Source: JANYHY01 sp043784605 (GTDB lineage Bacteria > Myxococcota_A > Polyangia > Polyangiales > Polyangiaceae). Taken from it: a stretch of DNA of 16,001 nucleotides. Below are positions 1-7,031 of this stretch, piece after piece. Position numbers and translations under genes: made by a program. Location: positions 1 to 16,001 of the forward strand of contig JAYVYD010000239.1 in NCBI GenBank assembly GCA_043784605.1, read 5' to 3'. Position 1 is the stretch's first letter. Each line of letters begins with the position of its first letter. The notes below the pieces were generated by a model. It worked only from the letters and a program-made list of their open reading frames with translations, was not told where the DNA came from and searched no databases.

Positions 1-726
1 TGGGTGGGCAACTTCGACGGCTCCGCGATGGATCACGTGAGCGGCATCACGGGCGCAGGTCCGCTGCTCCACGAGGTGCTCGCGGCGGCGATGCAGACAC
101 GCGAGAAGCTGCCGCTTCCCGTCATTGCGAGCGAGAGCCCGCTCGAGCGCGTGGCGATCTGTCCGCTCTCGGGGATGAAGGTGACGGACGCATGCAAAGA
201 ACACATGTTCGAGTGGTTCACGCACGCCGAGGCGGCGGAGCTTCCGAGCTGCGAGCTGCACGAACGCGTCCGCATCGATGCACGCAACGGCAAGCGAGCG
301 GGCTCGGGGTCTAGTGATCGCTGCGTCGAGGTCGTCGACAAAGTGTTCGAGCGCTACCCGCCCGAGTACGCATCGTGGGCGGCCGGCGCGAACCGTCCCG
401 TCGCGCCGCTCGAATACTCCGGCGATTGTCCAGACGACGGCCCCGCACGCGCCGCCACCTCGGGTCCGCTCTTCATTCGAAGCCCGGCTCCGGACGCACG
501 GTACGTGATCGATCCGGATCGCCCCCGCGCAATCCAAGTATTGCCCGTCTCCGTCGTCGCGCCTCAGGGAGCCGAGGAGGTGAGCCTGCTCGTCGACGGA
601 GCGCCGGTTGCCCGCGCGCGATCGCCGTTCGACCTGCGCTGGACACTCGAGCCCGGCGATCACATTCTCGTCGCCCGATCAGGAGGCCAGCAAAGCGCAC
701 CGGTCACGGTACACGTTCGTCAGTAG
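1..726 (+). CDS. pbpC: Penicillin-binding protein 1C, C-terminal part (5' end outside window)
   Basis: This is the C-terminal 241 residues of a bifunctional peptidoglycan synthase (glycosyltransferase plus transpeptidase) of the PBP1C type, acting at the periplasmic face of the inner membrane. The frame is open at the window edge, so the catalytic domains lie upstream. The visible part starts with the end of the transpeptidase domain (VGNFDGSAM, then VSGITGAGPL). It is followed by the PBP1C-specific linker with spaced cysteines: ICPLSG at about residue 52 after the first GTG codon, then Cys64 and Cys83. The last ~85 residues, from LFIRSPAPDA to the end, fit the beta-rich C-terminal domain of PBP1C (BiPBP_C family), including a VDGAPV strand and a PGDH turn. 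The stop is TAG at 724-726. The gene converges on the minus-strand gene ending at 746. In many bacteria pbpC neighbours an alpha-2-macroglobulin gene; if present here it is outside the window. Family assignment is secure; the true start is not visible. Confidence 0.93.
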   Translation, partial: WVGNFDGSAMDHVSGITGAGPLLHEVLAAAMQTREKLPLPVIASESPLERVAICPLSGMKVTDACKEHMFEWFTHAEAAELPSCELHERVRIDARNGKRAGSGSSDRCVEVVDKVFERYPPEYASWAAGANRPVAPLEYSGDCPDDGPARAATSGPLFIRSPAPDARYVIDPDRPRAIQVLPVSVVAPQGAEEVSLLVDGAPVARARSPFDLRWTLEPGDHILVARSGGQQSAPVTVHVRQ

Positions 727-742
727 GTCTCTCGCGCGGCGC

Positions 743-770
743 CTCTCAGTGACGCTTGGTCGCTGGAGAG
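743..770. terminator. Stem-loop between convergent genes, possible bidirectional terminator
   Basis: CTCTC-AGTGAC (743-753) can pair with GTCGCT-g-GAGAG (759-770) around a five-base loop, with one G-T wobble and one bulged base. A competing upstream arm, GGTCTCTC at 726-733, is a perfect complement of GAGAGACC at 766-773. The structure lies between the pbpC stop (724-726) and the last codons of the opposing gene (stop 746-748). Neither strand shows a T-run after it, so a classical intrinsic terminator is not proven. Confidence 0.35.
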
Positions 771-1468
771 ACCGGGAGCGCGTCGATCGAGAAGGTGGGC
801 GCGTCCACGACCGCAGGTGCCTTGACGTCGTTCTTCGGGTTCACGTGCGACGTGCGGTGCGCGTGTGTCCATTGCAGATCATTGCGGTGACCGCGCGCGA
901 GCAGCGGCGTCGTCGACTCGAGGCGCTGGCTTCCGGACATCGGCACGGCCTGCGTGAGTCCAGCGAGCAACATCACCGCGACGCCGAACCCGACGGCCGC
1001 CCCGACGAACAGCCCACCGCGGCGCTTCCGTCGCGTGACTTCCTCGAAGGATAAGAGCGTGATGCGCTCGCGATCGAACTGCAGCTCGCCCGTATCGATG
1101 GCGAACGGTCGCACGCTCGGATACTCGTGGCGATGAACGAAGGCGTCGACGTCATCGTCCACGATCGGCGCGTTTCGTACATCCAGCACATCGTCGGCGC
1201 TCAGCTCTTGCGTCGCGCTGACCGAGACGAGCGGCCCGCGATTGTCCGGGTGCAGGTCGATCTCCTCGAGGACCTCACACACGTCGATCTCCTCGGTGGC
1301 GTTCGCCCTCTTCACCAGCGGCATCGGCTGCGGGCCCAGCGTCGCTTTACGTACGATCCGGACGGCCGCGCGCCGCGAGATGCTCGGTCGCTCCAGCGTG
1401 ATCGCCGTCTCGAAGGTGTTGGCAGGGCCAGCCTTGACGTAGAGTGAGCGTTGCATGGATCGAAGCAT
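746..1468 (-). CDS. Hypothetical single-pass membrane protein (240 aa)
   Basis: I do not recognise this protein. A rather acidic N-terminal part of about 145 residues is followed by a basic cluster (RRKRR, 146-150) and one hydrophobic segment (GGLFVGAAVG onward, about 151-171). A polar tail of about 70 residues, rich in His, Asn and Val, completes it. By the positive-inside rule the N-terminal part would be cytoplasmic and the tail periplasmic. There is no cleavable signal peptide. Two ATG codons, at 1468 and 1456, are possible starts; neither has a clear ribosome-binding site, so the start is uncertain. It lies 89 bases downstream of another single-pass protein gene on the same strand (1558-1962) and may share its transcript. 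Its 3' end overlaps a stem-loop facing pbpC. The cytoplasmic-domain, membrane-anchor, periplasmic-tail layout resembles anti-sigma or division-type proteins, but no sequence motif supports either. Confidence 0.75.
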   Translation of the reverse strand: MLRSMQRSLYVKAGPANTFETAITLERPSISRRAAVRIVRKATLGPQPMPLVKRANATEEIDVCEVLEEIDLHPDNRGPLVSVSATQELSADDVLDVRNAPIVDDDVDAFVHRHEYPSVRPFAIDTGELQFDRERITLLSFEEVTRRKRRGGLFVGAAVGFGVAVMLLAGLTQAVPMSGSQRLESTTPLLARGHRNDLQWTHAHRTSHVNPKNDVKAPAVVDAPTFSIDALPVSPATKRH

Positions 1469-1557
1469 GACCCACGGCTCGTTGCTCGAAAAGCAAATTG
1501 GCCCGAGTTTATGGCCGATCGCAGCGACAGCGGATCATCACGCCGACTGTGGAAGAC

Positions 1558-1962
1558 TCAGAAGATCCAAGAACCCAGCGTGAGCTGGAGTGGCTGGCGG
1601 AAGACGTAGGCCAGCGCGAGCGTGAGCGTGAAGGCCAAAACAGAGGCCAGCATCGGCACGAGGAGGCGGAACAGCGCCGGGTGACGCTGGCGAACGCGCA
1701 CCGTCGGCAGCGGCGGGCGGCCCGGAAAGGCCTCTCGGATGCTCCAAACCGGGTGTGAAGAGAGCTCACTCGAGTGCACGCCGATCTCGCAGAGCACGTC
1801 CGGCGAGGTGGGCTGACGCGGGCGCACCTCTAGCGTTCGCGCCATGTCCTCGTCGTCTCGGTCGTCGCGGCCGAAGTCTCGTAGCGAGTCGTCATCGATC
1901 GGAAATCGGGGGAGCGAGTCGCTCTGGACGAGCTCGAGCAAGTGCGGAGTGCTGTGCGTCAT
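1558..1962 (-). CDS. Hypothetical small membrane protein with C-terminal anchor (134 aa)
   Basis: This is an unrecognised small protein. The first ~95 residues are polar, with an acidic stretch at 23-39 (alternating Asp and Arg) and a Pro-rich basic part before the membrane (GRPPLPTVRVRQRH, 81-94). One strong hydrophobic segment at about 97-121 (LFRLLVPMLASVLAF onward) lies close to the C-terminus, leaving a short tail ending in SWIF. It therefore looks like a tail-anchored or single-pass inner-membrane protein with most of its mass in the cytoplasm. ATG at 1962 is the longest start; an internal ATG at codon 40 (1845) is an alternative. No good ribosome-binding site precedes either start. It is upstream of, and probably co-transcribed with, the membrane protein at 746-1468. 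It is divergent from acnA, with an inverted repeat 12 bases upstream of its start. Both proteins contain a CE-V/I element (DVCEV; VLCEI), too short to claim homology. Confidence 0.65.
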   Translation of the reverse strand: MTHSTPHLLELVQSDSLPRFPIDDDSLRDFGRDDRDDEDMARTLEVRPRQPTSPDVLCEIGVHSSELSSHPVWSIREAFPGRPPLPTVRVRQRHPALFRLLVPMLASVLAFTLTLALAYVFRQPLQLTLGSWIF

Positions 1963-1966
1963 TGGG

Positions 1967-2143
1967 ATGTCTTACGAGTTCAAAAACGAACTCGGCACCA
2001 TCCTCTCATCCGTCCACGAGATCAACACCAAACGGACCCCTTTGGCCGTGCGCCATCGCGTGGTCAAGGGGGTCAATTTCTTGCGGGCATCCGTGGACAG
2101 CCTTCACACCGCGCCGCTCGCCATTTTGGCCGCTTGCCGCTAG
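1967..2143 (+). CDS. Doubtful small ORF upstream of acnA (58 aa)
   Basis: A 58-codon ATG-to-TAG frame fills most of the gap before acnA and ends 12 bases before the acnA start. By hand count the codon positions show a coding-like G+C gradient for this genome: about 79% at the third position, 56% at the first and 44% at the second, excluding ATG. Against it, there is no ribosome-binding site. Its ATG is only four bases from the divergent ATG at 1962, so both starts cannot be right. An inverted repeat lies inside it, and the sequence (MSYEFKNELG at the N-terminus) matches no family I know. It could be a leader-type ORF for acnA, or simply promoter and leader DNA. Confidence 0.25.
   Translation: MSYEFKNELGTILSSVHEINTKRTPLAVRHRVVKGVNFLRASVDSLHTAPLAILAACR
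1975..1994. promoter_or_regulatory. Inverted repeat in the divergent control region
   Basis: CGAGTTC (1975-1981) and GAACTCG (1988-1994) are perfect 7-base inverted arms around AAAAAC. The site is 12 bases upstream of the minus-strand start at 1962 and about 160 bases upstream of acnA. Size and symmetry fit a dimeric repressor operator, but no regulator is encoded nearby and chance cannot be excluded. Confidence 0.35.
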
Positions 2144-2155
2144 ATCGTTGGTGCC

Positions 2156-4825
2156 ATGACGACCAACTCCTTCGGTACGAAGACCACGCTCACTACGGCC
2201 GGCAAGACCCTCACGATCTGGAAGCTCCCTACACTCGAGAAGAGGTTCCCGAGCATCGCGAAGCTCCCCTACTCGATGAAGATCCTGCTGGAGAACCTCC
2301 TGCGCACCGAGGACGGGAGCGTCGTGCGCGCCGCGGACATCGAGGCCATCGCCACCTGGCAAGCGAAGGCGGAGCCGAGCAAAGAGATCGCGTTCACGCC
2401 GAGCCGCGTGCTCTTGCAAGACTTCACGGGCGTGCCCGCGGTCGTCGATCTCGCGGCGATGCGAGAGGCCGTCGTCAAGCTCGGCGGCAAGGCGGAGAGC
2501 GTCAACCCGCTGCAGCCCGTGGAGCTCGTCATCGATCACTCGGTGCAAGTGGACGAGTTCGGCACGGCCCAGGCGATGGGCATGAACGCGCTGCTCGAGT
2601 TCCAGCGCAACAAAGAGCGTTATCAGTTCCTGCGATGGGGACAGGGCGCGTTCAAGAACTTCAAAGTAGTGCCGCCGGACACGGGCATCGTGCACCAAGT
2701 AAATCTCGAGTATCTCGCGCGAGTCGTCTTCGTCAATGAAGAGTCGCAAACCGCTTATCCGGACACTCTCGTCGGCACCGACTCACACACCACGATGGTC
2801 AACGGCCTCGGCGTGCTGGGCTGGGGATGCGGTGGAATCGAGGCAGAGGCGGCGATGCTCGGACAGCCCGTCAGCATGCTGCTCCCGCAAGTGGTCGGCA
2901 TGAAGCTGACTGGCAAGTTGGCAGAGGGCGCGACCGCAACGGACCTCGTGCTCACGGTCACGCAGATGCTCCGCAAGAAGGGCGTTGTCGGAAAGTTCGT
3001 CGAGTTCTATGGCGAGGGCGTCAGCAACCTCTCGCTCGCGGACCGCGCGACGATCGCGAACATGGCGCCCGAGTACGGCGCGACGTGCGGCATCTTCCCC
3101 ATCGACGAAGAGACCATCAAGTACCTGAAATTCAGCGGTCGGCCTGATGCATTGGTCGCGCTCGTGGAGGCGTATGCCAAGGAGCAAGGCTTCTGGTTCG
3201 ATCCGAAGCACGAGCCCGTCTTCTCGGACACGATCTCGCTCGAGCTCTCCGAGGTGCAGCCGAGTATGGCCGGTCCGAAGCGCCCGCAGGATCGCGTGCT
3301 GTTGGGCGAGGTGAAGCCGAGCTTCTATGGATCACTCGACTCGATGCTCAATCGCGCCGCAGGTGGCGCGACCAGCAACCCGACCAAGATGGACGACGGC
3401 TCGGTCCTCGATCACGGCGCGGTCGTCATCGCGGCGATCACGAGCTGCACCAACACGAGCAACCCGAGCGTGCTGGTTGCCGCGGGCCTGCTCGCCAGGA
3501 ACGCAGTCGAGAAGGGCCTCACCACCAAGCCCTGGGTGAAGCCCTCGCTCGGCCCCGGCTCGCAAGTGGTCACCGAATACCTGACCAAGGCGGGATTGAT
3601 GTCCTTCCTCGATCAATTGAAGTTCAACGTAGTCGGTTATGGCTGCACGACGTGCATCGGCAACAGCGGACCCTTGCCTCCTCAAGTATCCAAAGCGATC
3701 GAAGCGGGCGGCCTCGCGGTCGCGAGCGTGCTCTCCGGAAACCGCAATTTCGAGGGTCGAGTGCACCCGGAGGTGCACGCCAACTACCTCGCATCTCCTC
3801 CGCTCGTAGTGGCTTATGCGCTCGCCGGCACGGTGAACATCGATTTGCAGAAGGACCCCATCGGCAAAGGCAAAGACGGCAAAGACGTATTCCTCAAAGA
3901 CATCTGGCCGACCAACAAGCAAGTCGCGGACACCGTGCTTGCGTGCCTGACGCCTGAGAGCTTCAAGAAGGTCTACGCCGACGTTTTCAAGGGCGACGAG
4001 CGCTGGCAGAAGCTCGCCGTGCCCGCGGGCGACCGCTACGCGTGGGACGACAAGAGCACCTACGTCCGCCACCCGCCGTACTTCGAGAACATGACCAAGG
4101 AGCCCGGCGCGGTGCACGACATCACGGGCGCGCGCGTGCTCGCCATCCTCGGAGACAGCATCACCACCGATCACATCTCCCCCGCGGGCGACATCAAGGC
4201 CAAGGGGCCGGCGGGCGCGTACCTCAACGATCACGCTGTGCAGAAGGTCGATTTCAATTCGTACGGCGCGCGACGCGGCAACCACGAGGTGATGGTGCGC
4301 GGCACGTTCGCCAACATCCGACTGAAGAACCTGCTGGCGCCCGGCACCGAAGGCGGGGTCACGAAGCACCTGCCCACCGGTGAGGTCATCAGCATCTTCG
4401 AGGCGTCCGAGCGCTACAAGAAGGACGGCACCGCGCTCGTCATCCTCGCCGGCAAAGAGTACGGCTCCGGCTCATCGCGCGACTGGGCCGCGAAGGGTCC
4501 GCGACTGCTCGGCGTCCGCGCCGTGATCGCAGAGAGCTACGAGCGCATCCACAGGTCCAACCTGGTCGGTATGGGGATATTGCCGCTGCAGTTCACGGGT
4601 GGACAAAACACGCAGTCGCTCGGACTGACCGGCAATGAACATTTCGAGATTGTCGGTTTGGCGGCGATTGTCGGCAAGGGCGAGGTCGGTCAAACCGTCA
4701 GCGTCAAAGCTGGCGACAAGACGTTTACCGCATTGGTCCGAATCGATACTCCCAACGAGTTCGCGTATTATCGCCACGGCGGGATTATGCAGTTCGTACT
4801 GCGTCAGCTCGCCGCGAAGAAATGA
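2156..4825 (+). CDS. acnA: Aconitate hydratase A
   Basis: Aconitase A isomerises citrate to isocitrate in the TCA cycle in the cytoplasm, using a [4Fe-4S] cluster. Apo-enzymes of this IRP-like class can bind mRNA in some bacteria. The 889-residue length is normal for AcnA. The three cluster cysteines are present: C431 in SCTNTSNPS, and C497 and C500 in GCTTCIGNSG, with the usual 66- and 3-residue spacing. The C-terminal swivel domain carries DSITTDHISPAGD (about 667-679) and the substrate-binding GSGSSRDWAAKG (about 770-781). The N-terminus (KTLTIWKLPTLEK, then the SMKILLENLLR motif) matches AcnA, supporting ATG 2156, although no strong ribosome-binding site is visible. The stop TGA shares four bases (ATGA, 4822-4825) with the start of the downstream lipoprotein gene, suggesting translational coupling. 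That pairing is unusual for a TCA-cycle gene. The gene is divergent from two small membrane-protein genes. Confidence 0.98.
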   Translation: MTTNSFGTKTTLTTAGKTLTIWKLPTLEKRFPSIAKLPYSMKILLENLLRTEDGSVVRAADIEAIATWQAKAEPSKEIAFTPSRVLLQDFTGVPAVVDLAAMREAVVKLGGKAESVNPLQPVELVIDHSVQVDEFGTAQAMGMNALLEFQRNKERYQFLRWGQGAFKNFKVVPPDTGIVHQVNLEYLARVVFVNEESQTAYPDTLVGTDSHTTMVNGLGVLGWGCGGIEAEAAMLGQPVSMLLPQVVGMKLTGKLAEGATATDLVLTVTQMLRKKGVVGKFVEFYGEGVSNLSLADRATIANMAPEYGATCGIFPIDEETIKYLKFSGRPDALVALVEAYAKEQGFWFDPKHEPVFSDTISLELSEVQPSMAGPKRPQDRVLLGEVKPSFYGSLDSMLNRAAGGATSNPTKMDDGSVLDHGAVVIAAITSCTNTSNPSVLVAAGLLARNAVEKGLTTKPWVKPSLGPGSQVVTEYLTKAGLMSFLDQLKFNVVGYGCTTCIGNSGPLPPQVSKAIEAGGLAVASVLSGNRNFEGRVHPEVHANYLASPPLVVAYALAGTVNIDLQKDPIGKGKDGKDVFLKDIWPTNKQVADTVLACLTPESFKKVYADVFKGDERWQKLAVPAGDRYAWDDKSTYVRHPPYFENMTKEPGAVHDITGARVLAILGDSITTDHISPAGDIKAKGPAGAYLNDHAVQKVDFNSYGARRGNHEVMVRGTFANIRLKNLLAPGTEGGVTKHLPTGEVISIFEASERYKKDGTALVILAGKEYGSGSSRDWAAKGPRLLGVRAVIAESYERIHRSNLVGMGILPLQFTGGQNTQSLGLTGNEHFEIVGLAAIVGKGEVGQTVSVKAGDKTFTALVRIDTPNEFAYYRHGGIMQFVLRQLAAKK

Positions 4826-5853
4826 AGAGGCTGCGGCTCATGGCGGTCGTTGCGCTCTCGTGCAGCGGCCGCACGGAGCTCGGCACGACAAGAGACATCG
4901 CGACGCTCGACGCTGGGGCCTCCCACGGCAACTGCTCCGATGCGGTGATTGCGAGCGATCCGAAGGGGACTACCGCGGTCGCCGTCGATGGCGACGTCGT
5001 CTTTTGGGGCACGGGTGACGGTCAATTGTGGCGACGGGTAGGCGGCAACGCGAGCCAACTCGCGAAAGAGCCAAAAGCGATTTCTACACTCGCCGTGGAT
5101 TCGACGAGCATCTTCTTCACTTCCGGTGACATCATCTATTGGGGCGTAAAGAGCGTCGGCATCATCGCTCAGTTCAGCGACTCGGTGATGGACAACCCCG
5201 TGGACATCGCCGTCGACGATGGGGCGGTCTATGTGCTCGAGCACGGCGGAGTCGGCAACGCGCGCATTTGGAAGCTCGGCAGAGCCGACAAGACCGTGGT
5301 GGCGTTGAAGGGCTTCATCGATGCTCCAGTCGGCCTCGCGATCGACGACACTTACATCTACGTGCGCGCGCGCGTCGCGGACGTTCAATTCCCGGGCCCG
5401 GAGGGAGTCCTTTTTCGCATCAAGAAGACCGGCAGTGTTCCGGAGATCCTCGCGCAAGACTTGAGCTCGGGCCGCTTGGCGCTCGATGCGACGCGAGTGT
5501 TCTTCATCCAGCAGAGTTCGCCCAACGCGCACGGCGGGGTGTTTTCGATCGCGAAGAGCGGCGGGCCCGTGACCAGGATCGCGGACACGGGCTCAGACGT
5601 GCTGTTGGACCTCGCCGTCGATGGATCGCACGCGTACGTCACCACCGACACCACGCACTCGTCCTTTTTTCACGGCAATCTGCGCCGCATCGCGCTCGAC
5701 GGATCCACGAACGAACTCTGGGTCGATGCGGTCGACACCTCGGGATGCTTCCGCGTGCGTAGCGGCGACTCCGGAGTTTACTGGACCAGCGGGTGGAGCG
5801 GCCTGACACCGTCGCCCCACGACGAGACGACGCTCCACCGAAAGTGCAAGTAG
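4822..5853 (+). CDS. Putative lipoprotein with seven propeller-like repeats, paralog 1 (343 aa)
   Basis: This is probably an envelope lipoprotein of unknown role. The N-terminus is basic then hydrophobic (MKRLRLMAVVALSC); Cys14 would be lipidated, although Ala at -3 makes the lipobox weaker than in its paralog. The body shows about seven repeats of the form (A/L)-(V/I/L)-D-x-x-x-(I/V)-(F/Y)-(F/V/W), centred near residues 54, 91, 130, 173, 220, 266 and 314. Examples are AVDSTSIFFTSG and AVDDGAVYVLE. This pattern is typical of beta-propeller blades, so a seven-bladed propeller is inferred. Cys38 and the penultimate Cys342 are conserved in the neighbouring paralog and may form a disulfide closing the ring. 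The start overlaps the acnA stop (ATGA), and the paralog follows after 10 bases. Ligand and partner are unknown. The frame is well supported; the function is not. Confidence 0.85.
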   Translation: MKRLRLMAVVALSCSGRTELGTTRDIATLDAGASHGNCSDAVIASDPKGTTAVAVDGDVVFWGTGDGQLWRRVGGNASQLAKEPKAISTLAVDSTSIFFTSGDIIYWGVKSVGIIAQFSDSVMDNPVDIAVDDGAVYVLEHGGVGNARIWKLGRADKTVVALKGFIDAPVGLAIDDTYIYVRARVADVQFPGPEGVLFRIKKTGSVPEILAQDLSSGRLALDATRVFFIQQSSPNAHGGVFSIAKSGGPVTRIADTGSDVLLDLAVDGSHAYVTTDTTHSSFFHGNLRRIALDGSTNELWVDAVDTSGCFRVRSGDSGVYWTSGWSGLTPSPHDETTLHRKCK

Positions 5854-5863
5854 ACTCCGCCCT

Positions 5864-6898
5864 ATGAGGACGCTCCTGCTCTCGTTGGCACTGGTCTCGT
5901 GTGGCGACGGTCGCACGGAGCTCGGTACGATCCGGGACATCGCGACGCTCGACTCTGGGCGCGACAGCGGCTCGTGCATGGACACAGTGCTCGCGACGGA
6001 TCCCACCGGGGCGACGGCGCTCGCGCTCGGCGGCACGCACGTGTTTTGGGGCACGACCGACGGACAGCTTTGGACGCGCGAGCAAGGCAACGCGAGCGAG
6101 GTAGCGAAAGAGCCCAGCGCGATTGTCGCGATCGCCGTGGACGCCGCGAGCATCTTCTTCGCCTCCGGCCCGACGATCTTCTCGGGACCTCGCGGCATCA
6201 GCGTGATCACTCCGCTCGCCGACAAACAGGGTCAGCCGAGCTACTTGGCAGTCGACGACCAAGCCGTCTACTTCATCGACTACGGCTCCGGCATCGCCGC
6301 TGGCCGACTGATGCGCGTCGACAAGAGCACCAAGGTGGTGACCGCGCTGATGAACGGGTTGGACACTCCGTCGGGTCTCGCGATGGACGACACGGACCTG
6401 TGGGTCACCGCCTCGCTCGCGCTCACGCCAAACGGCGCCGCTCAGGGCGCTCTGCTGCGCATCCCCAAGGCCGGCCGTGGCGTGGGGCAGGTCGTGTTGC
6501 AAGGTCTGCACGACCCCAAGCGGCTCGCGGTTGACGCATCAAGCGTCGTCTTCTTGGAGCAGGACTTTGGCGGCCAGCGTGGCGGAGTGCGCAAGGTGCC
6601 TAAGACGGGCGCCAGCACGGCGACCTCAATCGCGGACACGGGCAGCGAGCTGGCGCTGGACATCACGCTAGACGCGACGAACGCTTACGTCACGACGTTG
6701 ACCGGCTCGGGCGCGACCCAGCACGGCCTCGTGCGACGCATCGCCCTCGACGGCTCGAAGAACGAAGTCTGGGCCACCGCACCGAGCCAAGTCTTTTACA
6801 CGGTGATTCGCAACGACAAGGATGCCGTCTACTGGACCAGCGGGTGGCCGACGCCAGCGCCCAGCGGCACCCCGAGCGTGCAGAAGAAGTGCAAATAG
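5864..6898 (+). CDS. Putative lipoprotein with seven propeller-like repeats, paralog 2 (344 aa)
   Basis: This is the tandem paralog of the preceding gene. The two align along the full length, with roughly half the residues identical by eye near the N-terminus: GRTELGT-RDIATLD, VFWGT-DGQLW, RRIALDGS-NE, YWTSGW. The signal sequence MRTLLLSLALVSC ends in a canonical lipobox (LVSC, Cys13), stronger than that of paralog 1. The same spaced strand motifs recur (AVDAASIFF, AVDDQAVYF, AMDDTDLWV, AVDASSVVF, TLDATNAYV, KDAVYWTSG), consistent with a beta-propeller. Cys38 and penultimate Cys343 are conserved with paralog 1, and both proteins end in KCK. ATG 5864 follows the first lipoprotein by 10 bases without a clear ribosome-binding site, so coupled translation is likely. 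It is the last gene of the acnA group, with a hairpin at its stop codon. No catalytic motif is seen. Confidence 0.86.
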   Translation: MRTLLLSLALVSCGDGRTELGTIRDIATLDSGRDSGSCMDTVLATDPTGATALALGGTHVFWGTTDGQLWTREQGNASEVAKEPSAIVAIAVDAASIFFASGPTIFSGPRGISVITPLADKQGQPSYLAVDDQAVYFIDYGSGIAAGRLMRVDKSTKVVTALMNGLDTPSGLAMDDTDLWVTASLALTPNGAAQGALLRIPKAGRGVGQVVLQGLHDPKRLAVDASSVVFLEQDFGGQRGGVRKVPKTGASTATSIADTGSELALDITLDATNAYVTTLTGSGATQHGLVRRIALDGSKNEVWATAPSQVFYTVIRNDKDAVYWTSGWPTPAPSGTPSVQKKCK

Positions 6899-6919
6899 TC
6901 GTCGCCCTGGGCGAACGAC
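6898..6919 (+). terminator. Hairpin at the stop codon of the second lipoprotein gene
   Basis: GTCG-TCGCC (6898-6906) pairs with GGCGA-a-CGAC (6910-6919) around a three-base CTG loop: a nine-pair GC-rich stem with one bulged A. It begins at the last base of the TAG stop. No T-run follows, so it may slow polymerase or protect the 3' end rather than act as a classical intrinsic terminator. Confidence 0.45.
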
Positions 6920-6968
6920 TACGCTCGTGTGGCCGGCTTCGCCCGTACCCAATAGACCATCTGTCTGA

Positions 6969-6985
6969 TTGATGGGTCCCATCAA
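6969..6985. promoter_or_regulatory. 17-base perfect palindrome upstream of pirin gene
   Basis: TTGATGGG-T-CCCATCAA is a perfect inverted repeat of 8-base arms around one central base. It lies 46 bases before the pirin start, in the 133-base gap after the lipoprotein genes, where base composition falls below that of the flanking genes. Its left arm contains a -35-like TTGATG, but no convincing -10 follows. The form is typical of a TetR- or MarR-type dimer operator. No regulator gene is adjacent, so the binding protein is unknown. Confidence 0.5.
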
Positions 6986-7031
6986 CTTTGCGACGATTGC
7001 ATCGATAGCCTGAGGAGTTACGTTCTCGCCT

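Noticed and set aside
1975..1994. tRNA T-arm look-alike (GTTC...GAAC)
   Set aside because: The TTC falls in the stem rather than the loop, and no acceptor, D or anticodon arm can be built around it.
3332..4369. 345-residue open frame on the - strand
   Set aside because: It is antisense to acnA, whose motifs are complete across this interval; the translation has no recognisable domain.
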